From Melieria omissa (Eukaryota; Arthropoda; Insecta; Diptera; Ulidiidae), in contig OZ020269.1 of assembly GCA_963971225.1 (NCBI GenBank), positions 90,416,783 through 90,480,782 of the forward strand: DNA of 64,000 bases, written 5' to 3'. Positions 26,321-39,420 of the stretch are shown in pieces; within the stretch, counting starts at the first letter, position 1; each line of letters begins with the position of its first letter. The notes beneath the pieces are model-generated. The model did not search any database and was not told the DNA's origin. It saw only the letters and a program-made list of their open reading frames with translations. The position numbers were made by a program, and so were the translations under genes.

Positions 26321-28300
26321 CGTTGGAAAAAGAATTTCCTCGTTTTCAAAGCAATGATTTTGTGTTTTTAATTCTGTTGTCCCTCATCAATTTAATGGAC
26401 CTCAAATTTTCCAATTTTCCCAAATTGTTGGTGACATCATTTAGCCAAACTAACTAATTGATTTGACTAAAACGCTCCATGTAACAATAAAATTTGCCAC
26501 AAATGACAATTGTCACGTAATGACAATAATAACAACACACTAAATAACATCAAACGAAAACAAGTTTCATCCACAAAACCGATAGGGGAGGAAAAAAATT
26601 AATGCTCTTTACAAATGTGACCGCAAAATGGGCAACAAACCAACACAAATTGAAATGCCATTTTCATTGATGCCACAAACTTTCACAGCGTCATTGCTTT
26701 TATTTATAATTATTGTTGTTGTTCATGTTAGGTTTTTGTTTTGCCACACAAAAAGTGCCGATTTCAATTAAATGAAAAGAATCCAACCATAACTTTTTGC
26801 AAAGTTATGTGTACGTGTGTTTGTGTGTATGTGAGTCAGTGTGTGTGTGCCACTTTAATGCGATTTCGGGCGAAGTTTCATTTACAAAGATTTACTGTGT
26901 GTGCTTGTGTGTATTTTTGTTGTAGTTGTTTGGTTTTTGTTTTGGTTTTTTGTTGGCAGTAAAATTGTGAAACTGGAAAAGCGAAACCGAAAAATGCCAC
27001 AAAAGCGCCACGATAAACCGACAATTGTTGAAGGTGAAAAATTTGTACACAACTGGGAGTATGCATACGTGTGTGTGTATGTGTATGTGTGTGTATACAT
27101 AGGTGGGTGAATGTCCACTGGGGTAGGAAAACCAGTAGCAGAAAAACCAAAAATGAACCCAAATGAGCTAAAGTGCGGTAAAAGCAACAGAACAGAACAA
27201 AAGCAAAAACCACATGAAAGCAACTGCGCCAAGACCTAAGCCAACCGACACGAGGCCAGTGATAACCCAGAAGTAAGTTTTTCAATTTTAAGGCGAAGCG
27301 TACTGAAGAGAAGTCAAAGTGTAAAACATAACGAAACGCAGTAGGGCTGAAAATAAAGTACAAACAACAACACACATATATGTAAAGTTCGTATATACTC
27401 ACACATACAGCTACCAATATTTACTGGTACACAGACACACACACACACACACTATCACACATTTGGTTGCACACCTAGCGACGCACAATAATCACTCAAG
27501 GAAACTGACCAAACAATGTTGTGGTCAGGCAAAGGGCGACAACGTGGAGTGGAGCGATGCGGCCTGTGGCAACAGTGGCCGCAGCATAATTAGGCCGGCA
27601 ACCAACAGTGGCGGCAAAGTCAAACGAGTCAGCGAAATGTGAGAAGAAGAGTCAAGAAGAATTCAACTGAATACAAATTTAAAGCGAAAAGTGAGTCACA
27701 AGCCGTGCACTAGAAGAGTGATCAAAATATTTACCAAAAAGTATAGTAAAAATAACTTTATTTATGAACAATAACGCAGCCAATAATATGCAACACGTGT
27801 TGTTTTTATTTTTCTTATCGAAAAATAAAATAATTTAACATCAGCCCCTGAGTGCAGGAAATGTTGATTTAAAATTCGCTTCCTACTCACTAACGGACAT
27901 TGAATAATTTTTTGTACTTCAAGGTGACAGTACAATAACAACAACAATGCGAACAACAACAAACCACTTGAACACCGAAACAGTAAGAAAACAAAATAAG
28001 TGCTAAGTATCAACTAATTTGCATAAAATGTAAAAATGACACAAAACAACAACTAAACAATGAAGCGAAATTTTCAATTTATGCATAAAATTGCGGGCGG
28101 AGGCGTGGCATTGGAGGCACACAGCACGAAGGTCGGTAAATAAGGCGCAGCAAGGCATAAGTGTGAACTCACTGCAGGTGCAGGTGTGATGGGCCTGTTG
28201 TCTGTTTGGAAGTGATAATAAAATATCAGACAATCAAAAACAATAAAAACAAACAACCGAGAAAACACACCCAGCTAAAAGTTGATCGGTTGGTGACTAG
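26321..28300. other. Non-coding stretch with microsatellites
   Basis: No gene seen. GT tracts lie near 26815-26850 and 27068-27095 and a CA tract at about 27432-27452. The 179-codon minus-strand frame at 26878-27417 has HTHTHT from a CA repeat and no recognisable domain. Confidence 0.55.
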
Positions 28301-30700
28301 CAATCGATCGGAATCATTGGAGAAGAGGAGTCAATGATAATGGATGCAAATTGTGGTGAGAAATAAATGCAAACTGGAAAGCATTTTCGAAAAAGTAGGG
28401 GAAATCTGTAGCAGAAAAGGTAATGGAAAAATGCAAGCAATCAAAAGGTATTAGGCAGAATAGGAGAAAAGATATCAAAAAGGTAGTTGAAAAAAAGTTA
28501 GTAGAGAGATGAAAAAATCGATCAATATAGGTTTCGAGAATGCTGGAAAGGATTAACAAAATTGTTAAAACAATTAAAGAACATCTAGTAGAATAGGCAC
28601 TAAATATACTACACTTTGTAGTAAAAAAGATGGTCAAAAGTTTTGTAAAAAGTTGAAAAATGAGTAATTGAATTACTTCTAGATTACAAAAACGAAAGAA
28701 CGCAAAAGAAGTAGTAGAAAATTAAATTAAAAATTATGGTAGAAAAGGCACTAGTAGTAGTAGTAGTAGTCGAAAATGCAGAAAATAGTGTAAAGGTTTG
28801 GTAAAATCAAAAGAAAATACAAGTAGTAATGGAATGGATTGTATAAGTGATGGTGGAAAAGATAACAGATAAAAGATAACATGATTTAACAAAAAATTCG
28901 GTAGCAAATGTTGTAGAAAACTTAGTAGAAAATCTAGTAAAAACGTAAAAGGGAAAGATAGACTAAATTTTAAATCCGAAAGATAAGAACATAAAATAAA
29001 AGAATAAAAAACGTTTCTATGTTACGTTTAGGTAATAGAAAATGTAACAGCAAATGTGACAGAAAATTAAGTAATGAAGATAATCGTTAAATATGATCGA
29101 AAAGGAAACTAAAAGCATGATGCGAAAGCTTGTCTCAAAACTGATATAAAAGGTTGTCAAATAGTAGAAGAAATAGACGAAAATTAATAAAAAAGGTAGT
29201 AGTAGATGTGTATGAAATATTAGTGCGAAAGAAAGTAGACAACGTAATGGTCGAAAGTGGTTTAAATTGTAAGGAAGCGGTAGCAAATCTGGATAGAAAG
29301 ACCATAGGTAACGTTTGATAGAAATGAAAATAAAAGTTAATTAAAAAAAAAATAGAAAAGTAAAAGTCAAAATAGAAAATTAGTAAAAAAGTTGTGCAAA
29401 AAAGTAAATAAAAAAATAAAAATAGAAGAAAAATAATACAAAATAAAAAATAAATTAAGAGAAAAAAATAATAAAAATAAAAATAGTAAAAATTGTCAAA
29501 TATAAAATAAAAATAATAGAAAAGTAAAAACAAAACTAATAAAAAAGTAAACCAAGAGAAAAAATAAGAAAAGATCAATGAATAAAAAAATAAGAGTGTG
29601 TTAAAAAGATAAGAATAATAGAAAAGTAAAAAAATAATAAAAAAGTAAAAGTAAGAGAAAAAAAGGAAAAAAATTAAAAAAAATTAACTAAAAATTGTTG
29701 AAAAAAAATAAAAAATAAAATAAGAGGAAAGAAAATTGGTAAGAAAAGGAAGTAAAAATGTGTAAACAATAAAATAAAAATAATAGAAAAAAATAAGAAA
29801 AGAGAAAAAATAAAGAGAAAAAAATAAGAGGACATAAAAATTAATACAAAGGAAAGTAAAAATGTGTAAAAAACAAAACCAAAATGATAGAAAAGTAAAA
29901 AAAATAATAGAAAAGTTAAAATAGAGACAAAAATTAATAAAAACTAAAGTAAAAAAATAAAAATAAAATAAATAAAAATAATAGAAAAAGTGAAAAAATA
30001 ATAGAAAAGTAAAATAGGAGAAAAACTAAAAAAAGAAAAATTAATAAAAATAAAGTAAAACTGTAAAAAATAAAATAAAAATAATAGAAAAGTAAAAAAA
30101 TAATAAATAAGTAAAATAAAAGAAAAAATTAATAAAAATAATGGAAAAGTAAAAAAAAATAATAATAAAAAAGTAAAATAGGAGAAAAAACTAAGAAAAG
30201 AAAAATTTATAAAAAATAAAAATAAAATAGAAAAGCCAAAAGTAAAAAAAAATAAAAAAAGAGAAAAAAATAAAAAAGAAAGTAGAAAATGGATAGAAAA
30301 AAGTAGTAGAAGAACTGCTTTTCACCAGTTTTTGCTCAAAAGATAAAACACTATTCTATATAAAGGACTGAAAGAGCATAAAAACTGTAAAAGAAAAGAA
30401 TGGCGAATAAATTGCGGACGAGTAAAAAGAAAAAGCAGAAAATCATTACAACAACAAATGTGGGTAATGCGTAAAAATTGATTATAGTTAGTAATTCTGA
30501 TAAGAGGCGAACAATTTGAGATCGGAGAAGGTTACAGAAAATATAGCTAAATAGAGGAGTTGAAAGAAAAAGTAGAAAATGATTACAACAACAAAAACGG
30601 TTAATGTGTAAAGGAGATAATAGAATTACGGTAAAAGGCGAAAAACTTCAGATGAGAAAAAGGTTATAGAAAAGATAGCTTAATAAGTTTTAGACGAGAT
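28300..30700. repeat. A-rich, purine-biased low-complexity tract
   Basis: About 2.4 kb of plus strand is dominated by A with G and little C, built of shifting short units such as gtagaaaa, aataaaaataatag and aaaagtaaaa; a (tag)n run lies near 28750-28770. The minus-strand 147-codon Phe/Tyr/Leu-rich frame at 29135-29578 simply reflects this composition. Confidence 0.7.
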
Positions 30701-32930
30701 GGAAGAAAGTGAAGTGAGATGAAAGTAGTGAAACAACAACAAACAATTTTTAGTTTAATTAATTTAATTTTTAATAGAAAATTTTTAGTGTTTCTGGCAA
30801 ATGAGAAATACCTGAGAATTGAAAAGGTAAACGAAAGGATAGATGTATCCAAAAAATAAAATAAGTAAAAAATTGATAATGGGTAAAAAGGGATAATAGT
30901 GATTTTGATTCTGGCAAAAATCCAACCAACTTCCTACAAGCTGAGTCTTTGTTAAAGTTTGAAAAGAGTATCAAGAAAACTGCGAGTATCTGCACAATGG
31001 AGATTTGCTAAAAATAATCTCATTCCATGTTCGCACGCTGCACTGCAACAACACAAATGTGCCGCAAGTTCCAAATCAATGGAAATAACAAAAAAGTCAA
31101 AGTCATTCAATGCCAAGTTGTGGATGTGTATGTAAAACAGCAATTTCCTTTGGCAAATCCTCCTCCTACAAATCCTACCGTCTCATTCCTTTTTCCACTG
31201 CGAAGCGATTTTTCATTTCCTCGTTGTTGCTGGGCGGTTGATGTGGCATGACAACAAGCGAGCGCAAAATTTAATCTTCTTGTAATTCAATTCGTCGAAC
31301 AAACTTGGAAGATTAGTTTTTCGCATACCTACAAAAAAAAAGTCAACGCAAAACAACAATAAACGAAAATAAAACGAGACAGAAGAATTAAAATCAGCTG
31401 CACGTTCAGCAGTAAAGCAACTTTGCTGCGTCATGCAGCTGTCGCTGGTGGTGGCCGCTGTCGGTGTGCGCGACTCGAACGCAGCCATCTGCCGGCGACT
31501 AATTCCACACAGATGTTTCACGTTGTAGGTGTGTGCGTGTATTTGTGTGTGCGTGCGTTGTTGTTAAATTCAAGGCGCAGCACAAGTTGCATGCAACGGG
31601 AAAGCAAGCAAGAAAGCAAAATAGTGGGCAGCCGCAGGTGTGGCGCCAAGAACAAATCCTGTCAGCGCTCCGCAGCATCATTCGACGCCAAACTCCCACA
31701 CTGGCTGACTGACTGACTGACTAGTTGACTGGAGCGTTGTATGTGTATGTGTGTGTGAGAGTAGTTTGCTGACTGCCTCATGCATGTTGCAAATTTATGC
31801 GAATCACACCTTTTGAATTTTTCAACTTCGTTAGTGTTGTCAATGTTGTTGTTGATGCTGCTGTGACGTTGTGCCATCATGCCAGTTGATTGTGGTTGTT
31901 GTTGTGCCGATTTTTGTTGTTGTTGTTCTTATTATATTCACATTGCTTTCATATTGTTGTTGTAAACTATCTTTCTTGCTGTTGGTGTTGTTGTTATAAT
32001 AATAATTTTCAAGTTGTTCTCGCTTCGGTTGTTCTGGGTTGCTGTCAACATGTACAATACATTTTTTTTATAGTTTTTGTTGTAATTTATTGTGGTTGTT
32101 TTTGTTTTTGAAATATTTTGGCTTCGTTGCCTGCGTCAATGGCAGCTGTGTTTGTTGTAAAATCGAGTTGTTGTTTTAGTGTTGCAGCAACGACTACTGT
32201 TGTTGTTGTTGCGCAAGTTGTTGATGGCGTCAAGTATGCAACGCATCGCTATGACACCTGCCACCGACAAAGTGGAGCACACGTATTGAAAGCAACAACA
32301 ATTGTACGAAAGACAACAACAACAGTAATAGCAACAACAATGACAGCAGTGCCAATTGTAGAAGCACTGACTGCCAATGAAGGCTGACTGGGTGTGAAAA
32401 TGTGACAGTGCTGCACAGGGTTAAGCAATGTGCCGTAGGGTCGAGTATGGCACTTGGTGCCATCGGAGGGGAATGGCAAAGGGGACAACAGACATCGAAA
32501 GCTGTGTGCGTGGGCAAATGTCAAGGAGGCAATAAAGTGTAAAGTGTGCTGCGAGCTGTATCTGTGTGTGTGTGTGTGCGTGTATGTGTGTGTGTTTGTG
32601 TGTTGGAGCGAAAGGTTAAATGCAAAGAGAGCTGGAGGCATGGCGAATACATGAGAGCAAATGATAAGGGTTCGGCGATGTGATTCAAGGATATCATTGA
32701 CAAAAATAATTGAAAAGTTAACAAGAAGAGTCACAACTGATAGCTGGCAGAGCAATAAGAAAATATGAAATGAAGAAAAACTGCCATGGAGTGAGAGAAT
32801 GTATCAACGAAGTGAGACGAGGCATAAATCGGGGTTGTCAAGATTATATAAGGAAGGAGAATATAAAACGATTAAATAAAAAAGTATTTTAGGAAGAGAG
32901 AAGCACAAGGAAGAGAAGTAGACAATTAAA
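30701..32930. other. Mixed non-coding stretch with microsatellites
   Basis: I see no supported gene. GTT-type repeats lie at about 31885-31925 and 32195-32215, and a GT tract at about 32562-32604. The segment 31380-31500 is GC-richer, and 31700-31722 repeats ctga. Frames of up to 168 codons on the minus strand (32249-32755) include HTHTHT runs and no recognisable domain. Confidence 0.5.
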
Positions 32931-34110
32931 CAGCGTGGAGTTAGAAGAAAAAGGAAGCGAAGTGGAGTGGAATGGTGAAGTAGACAGCGTAGAACTTGAA
33001 CAAAAAGGAGGAGAAGTCACGAAGAAGATTCAGCAGATCAAGAATAAAGAAGGTAAAAGTGAAATAAGAGAAAAAGAAATAAGAGAAGTGATGAAGAGAA
33101 ATACGAGAATTGGAGAAGTAGACAGCATGGGGCTAGAAGTAAAAGAAAGCGAAGTGGAGAAGTAAACCACATGGAATCTGAAGAGAAATGGTGAAGTAGA
33201 CAGCATAGAAGTTGAAGAAAAAGGAAGAGGAGTGACGAAATAGACTCAGAAGGTCAAGAATAAAGAAGGTAAAAGTATTAAATATAGAACGATGAAATAA
33301 AAAAGAGAGTTTTGAGAGAAGTTAGACCTGTAGACAGCATGGAGTTAGAAAAAAAGGAAGAGAAGTAAAGAAGAAGACAATATGGAGATAGAAGAAAAAG
33401 GAAATGAAGTGGAGAAGTAGACAGCACTGAGCTCGAAGAAAAAGGAAGGGAAGTGAAGAAGTAGACAATAGAGAAGTGAAGAAGTAGACAGCATGGAGTT
33501 AGAAGAAAGAGGAAGAGAAGTGAGGAAGTAGACAGCATGAAGCTCGAAGAAAAAGAATGCGAAGTGGAGAATTAGACTACATGGAATCTGAAGAGAGATG
33601 GTAAAGGAAACAGCGTAGAAGTTGCATAGAAAGAAATAGAATTGACAGAGAAGATTTGGAAGGTCGAGAATAAAGAAGGTAAAAGTATTAAATATAGAAC
33701 GATCAAATAAAAAAGAGAGTTTTGAGAGAACTTAGATGCATTAGACAGCATGGAGCTAGAAGAAAACGGAAAGGAAGTAAAGAAGAAGACAATATGGAGC
33801 TAGAAAAAAAGGAAAAGGAAACAAAGTGTTGAGCGAAGTTAGATGTTGACACCTTGAAATTGGAACAAGAAAGGAGAGAAGTGGAGGAGAAGACAGCCAG
33901 AAGAATGAGAAAGAGAAGTGAAGAAGAAGACAACAAGGAATTTGAAGAGAAATGGTAAAGTAGATAGCATAGAATTAGAACAAAAAGGAAGAAGAAAAAG
34001 GTGAAGTGATGAAGAAGGCAATATGGAGCTAGAGAAATGGTGAAGTAGGCAGTAAGGAACTAAAAAAAAAGGGGAGAGTAGTGGAAAAGAATGCTGAGAA
34101 GGTCAAGAAA
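32930..34110. repeat. Purine-rich tandem repeat array
   Basis: Degenerate units built from gaagtagacagcatggag, ttagaagaaaaaggaag and gaagtggagaagtagac recur for 1.2 kb, almost all A and G on the plus strand. A longer duplicated phrase, aaagaaggtaaaagtatta, occurs at about 33261 and 33675. The plus-strand 76-codon frame (32935-33165) is Glu/Lys-rich because of the repeat, and no family is recognised. Confidence 0.8.
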
Positions 34111-34289
34111 AGCCCTAAAAAAAATTTAAGGATAGTTTGGAAAGGAGACGAACACAAAGAAAGAATTTGCGGAAATATTTCTCAAATTTCCTCAAATTTT
34201 TAAAAGCTAGTTTATCTCATTTTACACACTTTTTGGGGTCGATTAAATTTGTGTGTTTGTGTTCAATTGTGTGTCTTTCCATTTAGTTA

Positions 34290-34689
34290 GGTTAGGTTAG
34301 GTTGCGGTGGCTGCCTCTATAAGAGACACACTCGGAGGCCTGAAAGGCCCATTGTGATACCACATATTTCACCCGTTTTTGAACTGTGTATGCAACACTG
34401 TTTTGCCAACATATGTTACAGCACACATTTCCAGCGGATGGGGAAAGGGGGGGAGGGGACCTACAGTTTAACGCCGAATCCGAACGGCGATTGGCAGTTT
34501 TTCGTTCACACTTGGAGGTTTTGCCATTGCCTGCCAAGAGCGCACTTGTGCGATTCTTGTAATTCTCATTCCCTTCATGTGGATAGCGATAGAAGTAGAT
34601 GAGTTGTTCACCAGCCCGAGCCAGGAATCGAACCTGGAGCCTTTGGTATGAGAAGCCAGCGCGCTACCCGCTGGACTATCGAGGCCGGC
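34290..34689 (-). mobile_element. tRNA-derived SINE, complete, with 13-bp target duplications
   Basis: On the minus strand the 5' end (34689 downward) is tRNA-like. It has an A box TAGTCCAGCGGG, an anticodon-arm region with CTTCTCATACC, and a perfect B box GGTTCGATTCC flanked by a 5-bp T stem (CCAGG/CCTGG). A body of about 230 bp follows, then a LINE-like tail containing GTGGTATCACAATGGGCC and AGAGGCAGCCACCGC and ending in CCTAAC repeats. The 13-bp duplication ttccatttagtta flanks it exactly (34277-34289 and 34690-34702). The acceptor stem pairs poorly, so this is not a functional tRNA gene. A SINE of this type is copied by a partner LINE in trans. Confidence 0.88.
34609..34689 (-). promoter_or_regulatory. 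Internal Pol III promoter (A and B boxes) of the SINE head
   Basis: The minus strand has TAGTCCAGCGGG (A-box type) about 40 bases before GGTTCGATTCC (B box, exact to consensus), the normal arrangement in tRNA genes and tRNA-derived SINEs. This part looks intact. Confidence 0.75.
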
Positions 34690-34702
34690 TTCCATTTAGT
34701 TA

Positions 34703-36540
34703 TCTCTGCATAAACCTACTGAATTGACTATCTCTGTGTGTGTCTGTGTTGGTGTGTTGGAGACAATTTTTAAACTATTTATTTGTAGAGCACATGCACA
34801 CATAAATATTTGTAAAGCTTCCCAAAAAACTTGTGCAAACACTACAACATGACAGAAGGATGCAAAAACAACTCGGCTAGTTTTCTGAACTTTGATTATG
34901 TTTGCTGGGCTGTCACTTTGAAGGTGAAGTGAGGTTTTAAAGCAGCAGCAGGAGAGCCACTTGTCGCAGCTTTTGTATTTACACTGCTGCCCAAAGTTGT
35001 TAATAATACTTAAGAAAGTTCTTTGGCAAAAGTTTGACCAAAGTAAAGTGAAATTAAATGAAGAGGGTGAAGGGATTACTTGAATGCGGCTTATTTTTAT
35101 GGAGCGTTAAAAGTGACTCATGAGAAGTTTATTTTAAAAGTAAAATGTAGGTAAAAATTTACTTTTTTTTATAAAATTATTTTTGGCAAAAAATCAGTCA
35201 ATTCAAACCTTTTGGCAGGTGAAAGTCTTAAACTAAATACATTTAAATATTTATTAGGCGTTATTACTATATGTAGCTCTGTGGTAGCCGAATCAGTATT
35301 AAACTTGGCATGTATTGCAATTCTTTCTTGCTTTGAAAAACAATAAAATATAAATTTTTAATTTTTTCGTGACTTTGTTTTCAACCTTCAACTTTTATGC
35401 CTGCGATGCCGCACTACCAAAAAACGCAATGTTTAGGCTCAACACATCATTTGCATATGTCAGCACGCTGTGTACTCCTTCACAGCGACAGCAACACCGA
35501 CACCAACAGCAACACTGCACAGTCGCCAACGCCAAATGCACTGCCGAGTTGTTGTGTTCTGTGCGCGTCTTACCGACATTTTCTGATTAAAATTGCAGCA
35601 GTGACAGGAAAACTTTTTCGCTTTCTTCAAAACTAAGAAAAAATGCACAAGTCTTCACACACACACACACAAACATACTTACACGCAAAGCGTTACATAT
35701 GTGTCTGTGTCTGTGTATGTGTATTTGTGTCCTGACATAAAACATGCAAACCGAAAATACCAATAAATGCAAAGAAATAGAAAAAAATTAAAGCAAAACC
35801 TGCATTTCAAATTGGCGAATTTGCTGGCACTATGGGGCGTGGCCGCGAGCATTATCGCTTGAAAAACTTTAAACTTAACTTAAACTTAGACTCAACGACT
35901 CAAGTCAACCATTCATTCTTTGCTTTTGTCATTTCTACCCGCATTGCTACGTTCGTCTCGTTTGCCTATACATCCCTCTGGACGTTCTTGTTCGCGTCCT
36001 CACCGCCGGCTACAGTCAACTTGTTTAAGATTTTCTACTTTTTTCTTCCCCCCACTATTACAAACGTTACTTATGCATTTTGCAACGCATTTTTTGTGCC
36101 ATGACAAGTTGTTCTGCTATTGTTGTTATTTTGCATTGAAACTGCACTGATCGCCGTAAGTTGTGCCTTATGTCGTTGGGCGTGTAAGAAAAATTACTCG
36201 GCTGCAGGGAGTATAAAAAAATTGACAAAAGAGAGTTAAGTTTGTGCGAAAAGTTGAGAAATTGAGGGTGACGCAGAGAGAGAAATGGAGACGAAGAATG
36301 TGTCATACCGTTGCACTGAAATCGAAAAACTTTTGCCATGTTTAATGCGTTGTAAGCGAAGCAAAGACATTGTGTCATGAGAAAGAAGGGGGTATGAGGG
36401 TATTAAAGGAGTATGGGGAATTTTTGTAAATTTTTTCTGCACACTTTCGATTAAATTAAGTGCATCTACAGCACTGAAAGAATTGCAGTAGCATTTTCAT
36501 GTGATTGACAGAGAAATCAAAATAATATTTAAAAGGTAAA
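34703..36540. other. Non-coding stretch; nothing recognised
   Basis: Contains CA and GT microsatellites near 35655-35672 and 35700-35730 and a moderately GC-rich part (35390-35600, with CAA/CAG-type triplets). Short frames on both strands have no family resemblance. Confidence 0.5.
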
Positions 36541-36599
36541 CATTTACTTTTATTACTTTTTATTACAACAAAAATAAAATAAATAAAAATACATAAATA

Positions 36600-37850
36600 A
36601 AAAAATAAAAAAATATAATAAATTAAAAAAGAAGAAAATAAAATGAAATAAAATAAAATAAAATAAAATAAAATAAAATAAAATAAAATAAAATAAAATA
36701 AAATAAAATAAAATAAAATAAAATAAAATAAAATAAAATAAAATAAAATAAAATAAAATAAAATAAAATAAAATAAAATAATATAAAATAAAATAAAACA
36801 ATATAAAATAAAATAAAAAAAAATAAAATAAAATAAAATAAAATAAAATAAAATAAAATAAAATAAAATAAAATAAAATAGAATAAAATAAAATAAAATA
36901 AAATAAAATAAAATAAAATAAATTAAAATAAAATAAAATAAAATAAAATAAAATAAAATAAAATCAAATAAAATAAAATAATATAAAATAAATAAAATAA
37001 ATAAAATTAATAAAATAAATAACATAAATAAAATAAATAAAATAAATAACATAAATAAAATAAATAAAATAAATAAAATAAGTAAAATCAATCAAATAAA
37101 TAAAATAAATAAAATAAATAACATAAATAACATAAATAAAATAAATAAAATAAATAAAATAAATAAAATAAATAAAATAAATAAAATAAATAAAATAAAT
37201 AAAATAAATAAAATAAATAAAATAAATAAAATAAATAAAATAAATAAAATAAATAAAATAAATAAAATAAATAAAATAAATAAAATAAATAAAATAAATA
37301 AAATAAATAAAATAAATAAAATAAATAAAATAAATAAAATAAATAAAATAAATAAAATAAATAAAATAAATTAAATAAATAAAATAAATAAAATAAATAA
37401 AATAAATAAAATAAATAAAATAAATAAAATAAATAAAATAAATAAAATAAATAAAATAAATAAAATAAATAAAATAAATAAAATAAATAAAATAAATAAA
37501 ATAAATAAAATAAATAAAATAAATAAAATAATAAAATAAATAAAATATATAAAATAAAATAAAATAAAAAAAATAATTTAAAAAAGAAGTATTTTATTTT
37601 CTTTATTTATTTTTAGTAAATAAAATGAAAATAAAGTAAAATAAAATAAAAAAATAAAATCATATAAAATAAAAAAAAAATAAAATAAAAGAAAGTAAGA
37701 TAAAATAAAATAAAATAAAAAAAAAAATAAGAAAAAAAATTAATAGAAATAAAATAAAATTAAAAAAAATTAAAAAAAAAAATAAAATATAAAAAATAAA
37801 ATAAAAAAATTAAATAAAATAAAACAAAATAAAATAAAATAAAACAGCAC
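36600..37850. repeat. (AAAAT)n / (AAATAAAAT)n microsatellite block of about 1.25 kb
   Basis: From about 36640 to 36990 the unit is the pentamer AAAAT. From about 36990 to 37540 it becomes the nonamer AAATAAAAT, in places very uniform. After that it decays into mixed A/T units. The minus-strand 211-codon frame (36456-37091) of FILFY repeats is an artefact of a pentamer read in three phases. Confidence 0.95.
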
Positions 37851-39420
37851 TAAAGTACCTTACCCAATAATGTGAAGCTGTCCTCAGTTACAAATTACCA
37901 AACTAACTACAAAAGCAAATATTCCCTGGCACGCAGTGTCCAGTGTAATGAAAGCAATTTCATTACATCACATGCATGTAGTCAAAACAGGAACTGAGTC
38001 TTTGCGGTGGCTTAAGACAAACTAAAAGTGAGCGTTAACATGGTTGCAGCTGCGTTGTTGTTGGAAGCATGCATACGATATCTTGTGGCATTGATTATAA
38101 GCCGATAATCCTAAGTGATTTTAAGCAGTGCCACTCGAGTTACTTCGACGACATACACGCACACACACACACACATATGCAAAAATCAGAAACGAAAACA
38201 AAATGAAATAATAAAGACCCAAAGACGCATACCTGACGTGCTGTGCACAAAAATTTCATATTCCCACTGTTCCGCAAGTATACTTTAGCTGCCACAGTGT
38301 ATGTGTGTGTGTGTGTGTTTGTTTTATGGGCCAAATCTCATTCTTTTTCATGCCATGCGTCAAGTGCCCACTTCTCACTGCGTTTACCTTTACGGCCGTT
38401 ATTCTTTACAACGGTTTTTATTTATAAATTTTCTCATCTTATTTTTTGTCATTCGAGTTTCAATGCTCTTGTTGTTGTTATTGTTTTCGAATTTGTTATA
38501 ATATATTTGTGTATTTTGTATTCGTTACATGATTTGGAATTTCATTTTATGATATTATTTTAAAAAATTTCACTTAAATAAGCTTTGAAGTGGTGCCCGA
38601 GTGAAGTGGCTTTGTCGTTCCAAATTCGCTGTGTGTGTGTGCGTCTGTATGTGTGTGCGTTTGACTGTGTGTCGAGTCTTTGTAGGCGCGTGGTAACAGC
38701 GCTCGAAGCAAGGACCAACTTAAGTCGCACAAGTATGCAAGTTAAGTAATGCAGAAAGGACACAAAAGAAGCGGCCAGAAGCGAAGCTGAAGTTTGCCAA
38801 GTGAACGGTGAACATCGAAAAGGGTGCCACGTAGTTTGTGGGTGATTTTTTGTTTTGTTCTTTTCGTTTGCAAGACGAACCCAAATAAATATAAAAATAA
38901 GGGATAATTTCACTTGAGTGCACTTCGACTACAGTTCGGGTTTATTTTGAATGTGACTACATAAATAAAAAAAAATACAATAAAAAAACAAAACAAAATT
39001 TGCAAAGACACTGCCTAACTAAAATAACCGAAAGTTAACCGATTGGAAAATGCTGGCGAATAAAGCTTGTTGTTTATTTGTTGTTGTGATTGTTGTTTTA
39101 TTTCAAGTGAGGTGAAGAAAATGTGCTTTTATAAGCAGATTTGGTGCTTAGTTTGTAGAGCGTTTAGGTTGTCGAAGTGGTAGAGATACATCTTTAATAA
39201 AATAAAAATAATATCTGGTGTTTTGTTTTTTGTGTTTTGAATTTGATTATTATTTTCAATTGCAACTAAATTAAAATTTTGAAAAGATTGTGTAGCTTTC
39301 AACATAATTAAAAGTTTTGAAATACATTTTTTTTTTAATATTATAAAAAATTTAAAAATACAGAAAGACCCAATTTGAATCAAAATTATGTATAAATAAT
39401 GAAATATTGTCTCATTCTGG
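37851..39420. other. Non-coding stretch with microsatellites
   Basis: CA tract near 38157-38175 and GT tracts near 38302-38320 and 38630-38665. A weak minus-strand exon-like segment at 38233-38296 has an AG on the left and GTATGC on the right of a 63-bp open stretch. It matches no family I know and its phase does not fit the next Mmp2 exon, so I do not call it. Confidence 0.45.

Noticed and set aside
26878..27417. 179-codon minus-strand frame
   Set aside because: Interrupted in sense by a His-Thr run from a CA microsatellite; no family resemblance.
34281..34306. Telomere-like TTAGG repeats (ttaggttaggttagg)
   Set aside because: These are the CCTAAC tail of the minus-strand SINE, bounded by its target duplication; higher flies lack TTAGG telomeres.
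34614..34689. Functional tRNA gene with CAT anticodon
   Set aside because: A and B boxes and T stem are good, but the acceptor stem pairs poorly and the sequence continues as a SINE body with a LINE-like tail and target duplications.
36456..37091. 211-codon minus-strand frame of repeated FILFY residues
   Set aside because: It is the translation of an AAAAT pentamer microsatellite and carries no information as a protein.
38233..38296. Possible 63-bp minus-strand microexon encoding AKVYLRNSGNMKFLCTARQ
   Set aside because: The 3' splice site is in a CA tract, the peptide does not match a metalloproteinase propeptide, and its end phase does not fit the exon at 18970.
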